A program made the translations under genes and the position numbers. From an uncultured Blautia sp. (GTDB lineage: Bacteria; Bacillota; Clostridia; Lachnospirales; Lachnospiraceae): DNA of 64,000 nt. Below are positions 62,383-64,000 of this stretch, one piece after another. Each line of letters begins with the position of its first letter. The stretch's first letter is position 1. The stretch covers positions 15,620-79,619 of the forward strand of contig URHS01000003.1 in NCBI GenBank assembly GCA_900547685.1, given 5' to 3'. The notes below the pieces were generated by a model, which saw only the letters and a program-made list of their open reading frames with translations, was not told the DNA's origin and ran no database searches.

Positions 62383-63678
62383 TTAAAATTGCGAAAAAGC
62401 ATGATGAAGATTATCGGAGAATTCCTCAAGATCCACAACAGTTCCTTCTTTTCGTGATTTTTCTGCTGCAAATACAATGAGGTGATTGTTTACAGAAGTT
62501 CTGATGTCAGAGACGGAAAATCCTTTGTATTCGCCGCTCAGATAATCATAAAGGGAAGTTATAATTCCTTCGTCACCGCCGCCGTGTCCACTGGTGATTC
62601 CATCTTGTGCAGTGATGGGGATTTCGGTTATCTTTTTTGTTTCAAAGTCGTATATTCTAATTGGAGATTGAAGATCATCCATTGCGGCATGCAATTCCCC
62701 TTTTGTTCCCATAATATGTATAAATCTTCCACCTTTATTAAATGCATTCATTGTAAAGGTGACAGTTACATTATCCTCAAAAATCATATTAACGGTCTGA
62801 TGATCTACGACATCATTATCGCATTTGAATACACATTTTCCATATTGTGTTGTGCGAAGGGCTTTTTCTACGATTTCATCGGTAGGGTGAGGATTTTTTG
62901 TGGAAGTTGTTCGGAACCAGCTGTTTTCTTTATCATCTAAATAAAGTTTTACGGCATTATAAGGACAAGTATCTAATTTCGGACATCCTTCAATACAGTA
63001 GTCAGGAGCCCCGTATGGAGCATTTTCTTTTTTAAAATAAGACAAGGCACCGAAAGATTGTACTTTTTTGCATTTTTTTCCAATGAGCCATTGTAAAATA
63101 TCTATATCATGGCAGGATTTTTGTAATAACATATTGGATGATTTCTTAGAATTTCCCCAGTTGCCTCTGACAAAACTATGGCTTTGGTGTACATTTCCCA
63201 CACACTCTTCGTGGTTAATAGAAACAATGTCTCCCAACTTTCCTTCGTTTATCAAAGACTTGATAGTAGTGAAAAATGTGGTATAGCGAAGTACATGACA
63301 GACAATGATTTTGCTTCCCATTTCTTCTGCATAGTCTGCAACTTTCAGGCATTCCTCAGCAGTAGGAGCAACAGGTTTCTCCAGTAAAATATCATAGTGC
63401 AGTGAAATTGCTTTCAGAGTGGGTTCAAAATGTTCCTTGTCCATAGTGGAAATTACAGCAATATCTGCAATTTTTCCAAGCTCCAGTAATGGTTTCCAAT
63501 CTTCGAAGCACATACTGTCAGGCAGCAGATGTCTTTTCTGGATATTTTTTCTGCGGCTTTCTATAGGTTCTGCAACTGCAATAACTTTGAACTTATCAGT
63601 CATTTTGTCCATAATATCGGTATAGGTGTCTCCCCGATTTCCCGCACCGATTAAAATTACCTTTAAAATTTTGTTCAT
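62383..63678 (-). CDS. Gfo/Idh/MocA family sugar oxidoreductase
   Basis: The 431-residue protein has the Rossmann motif VILIGAGNRG (Gly11-Gly16), the conserved catalytic-type Lys in LLEKPVAP (Lys101) and the C-terminal beta-sheet domain (VTFTMNAFNKGGRFIHIMGTKGEL). A Cys cluster CIEGCPKLDTCPYNA (~235) is typical of one subgroup. It oxidises or reduces a sugar, sugar acid or cyclitol with NAD(P). AAAGGAGAG precedes the start. It stands alone, so the substrate cannot be told. Confidence 0.9.
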   Translation of the reverse strand: MNKILKVILIGAGNRGDTYTDIMDKMTDKFKVIAVAEPIESRRKNIQKRHLLPDSMCFEDWKPLLELGKIADIAVISTMDKEHFEPTLKAISLHYDILLEKPVAPTAEECLKVADYAEEMGSKIIVCHVLRYTTFFTTIKSLINEGKLGDIVSINHEECVGNVHQSHSFVRGNWGNSKKSSNMLLQKSCHDIDILQWLIGKKCKKVQSFGALSYFKKENAPYGAPDYCIEGCPKLDTCPYNAVKLYLDDKENSWFRTTSTKNPHPTDEIVEKALRTTQYGKCVFKCDNDVVDHQTVNMIFEDNVTVTFTMNAFNKGGRFIHIMGTKGELHAAMDDLQSPIRIYDFETKKITEIPITAQDGITSGHGGGDEGIITSLYDYLSGEYKGFSVSDIRTSVNNHLIVFAAEKSRKEGTVVDLEEFSDNLHHAFSQF

Positions 63679-63915
63679 GAATGTCTCTCCTTTTGAAGTT
63701 GTTTTAAGAAATCATAAAATAAAAGTAATGAAAAAGATGAATGTTATAATATTGTTTTGCTGTTTCTTTATTATAAAGTAAATAAGAAGAACTTTCAAAT
63801 CTATATGAAATGCCAAAATAAAAGATAGTTATGATAAGGAAAAAGTCTGGAAACCCTGTTTTTTCTTTGCTATACTATATATTATAGAATTCCTCTGCAA
63901 GATGGAGGAAAAAGT

Positions 63916-64000
63916 ATGAATACATTATTAAAGAACCTTACAATCAAGAATAATTTTATGTTTGCAGCAGTGATGTCAGATGAAGAAAACTGTAAAGGCT
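63916..64000 (+). CDS. Rpn-type PD-(D/E)XK nuclease, N-terminal part (3' truncated)
   Basis: GGAGG at 63904-63908 precedes an ATG at 63916. The visible 28 residues, TLLKNLTIKNNFMFAAVMSD and EENCKG, match the N-terminus of Rpn/YhgA-like recombination-promoting nucleases. The gene continues beyond the window. A possible -10 (TATATT) lies near 63877. Fragments of the same family occur at 39780-40082 and 42157-42592. Confidence 0.75.
   Translation, partial: MNTLLKNLTIKNNFMFAAVMSDEENCKG

Noticed and set aside
62482..62940. 152-codon open frame on the + strand inside the oxidoreductase gene
   Set aside because: Antisense to a conserved Gfo/Idh/MocA gene; no ribosome site and no recognisable domain.
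1..64000. tRNA, rRNA, CRISPR arrays and intact insertion sequences
   Set aside because: None was recognised on either strand; short repeats seen are gene remnants, hairpins or regulatory pairs rather than CRISPR repeats.

Overview
This window looks like chromosomal DNA from a Gram-positive, AT-leaning anaerobe of the Lachnospiraceae/Clostridia type, most likely a gut species; the genus cannot be fixed from sequence alone. The support is AGGAGG-type Shine-Dalgarno sites, a T-box ahead of ileS, a Clostridia-style rpmG-secE-nusG-rplK-rplA cluster, class C sortase pili, a SipW-type signal peptidase, and many GGDEF/EAL and glycoside-utilisation genes. I see no tRNA, rRNA, CRISPR array or intact transposase.

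Region 1 (1-10.7 kb) is a mannoside-utilisation operon on the + strand. It holds the end of a sugar-binding lipoprotein, a GH130 phosphorylase, a GH38 alpha-mannosidase, a GH3 glycosidase, a phosphohexomutase and mannose-6-phosphate isomerase. Together these could take mannose-containing glycans (N-glycan-like or beta-mannan fragments) to fructose-6-P and glucose-6-P. Region 2 (10.7-17.7 kb) has two cyclic-di-GMP proteins: a membrane diguanylate cyclase with an inhibitory site, and a 1680-residue PAS/GGDEF/GAF/EAL protein whose EAL domain looks active. Region 3 (17.8-19.7 kb, - strand) is an AT-rich two-gene module, an OLD/AAA-type ATPase coupled to a small TOPRIM-like protein, and is a candidate defence system. 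Region 4 (19.9-24.8 kb, - strand) is a compact type IV pilus/type II secretion-like operon: transglutaminase lipoprotein, PilC/GspF, four pilin-like proteins and PilT, with no PilB or prepilin peptidase in view.

Region 5 (24.9-39.75 kb) is the richest part. Two small proteins sharing a repeated unnamed module precede a SARP-type regulator fused to a degenerate GGDEF domain that keeps an RxxD I-site. A terminator and a SARP-like direct-repeat operator follow. Then comes a long surface operon: large adhesin, major LPxTG pilin, two class C sortases, an ancillary pilin, two SipW-dependent (TasA-like) proteins, two membrane-anchored accessory proteins and SipW itself. Cyclic-di-GMP from region 2 could act on this locus through the fused regulator; that is inference.

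Region 6 (39.8-42.9 kb) is a decayed segment: remnants of two Rpn-type nuclease genes flank an ABC-F ribosome-protection gene that has an attenuator-like leader. Region 7 (42.9-46.4 kb) is the ribosomal/transcription cluster with two L1-binding-site-like RNA elements, followed by an exonuclease gene. Region 8 (46.5-55.1 kb) has a DacF-type carboxypeptidase, a lipoprotein, T-box-ileS (type 2 IleRS) and glycogen phosphorylase. Region 9 (55.1-60.8 kb) is a cobalamin riboswitch with a terminator, controlling a 1778-residue surface protein that combines an alpha/alpha-barrel-like repeat region with a DUF4430 domain, the architecture of intrinsic factor and transcobalamin. The window ends with a MATE transporter, a Gfo/Idh/MocA oxidoreductase and the start of another Rpn-type gene.
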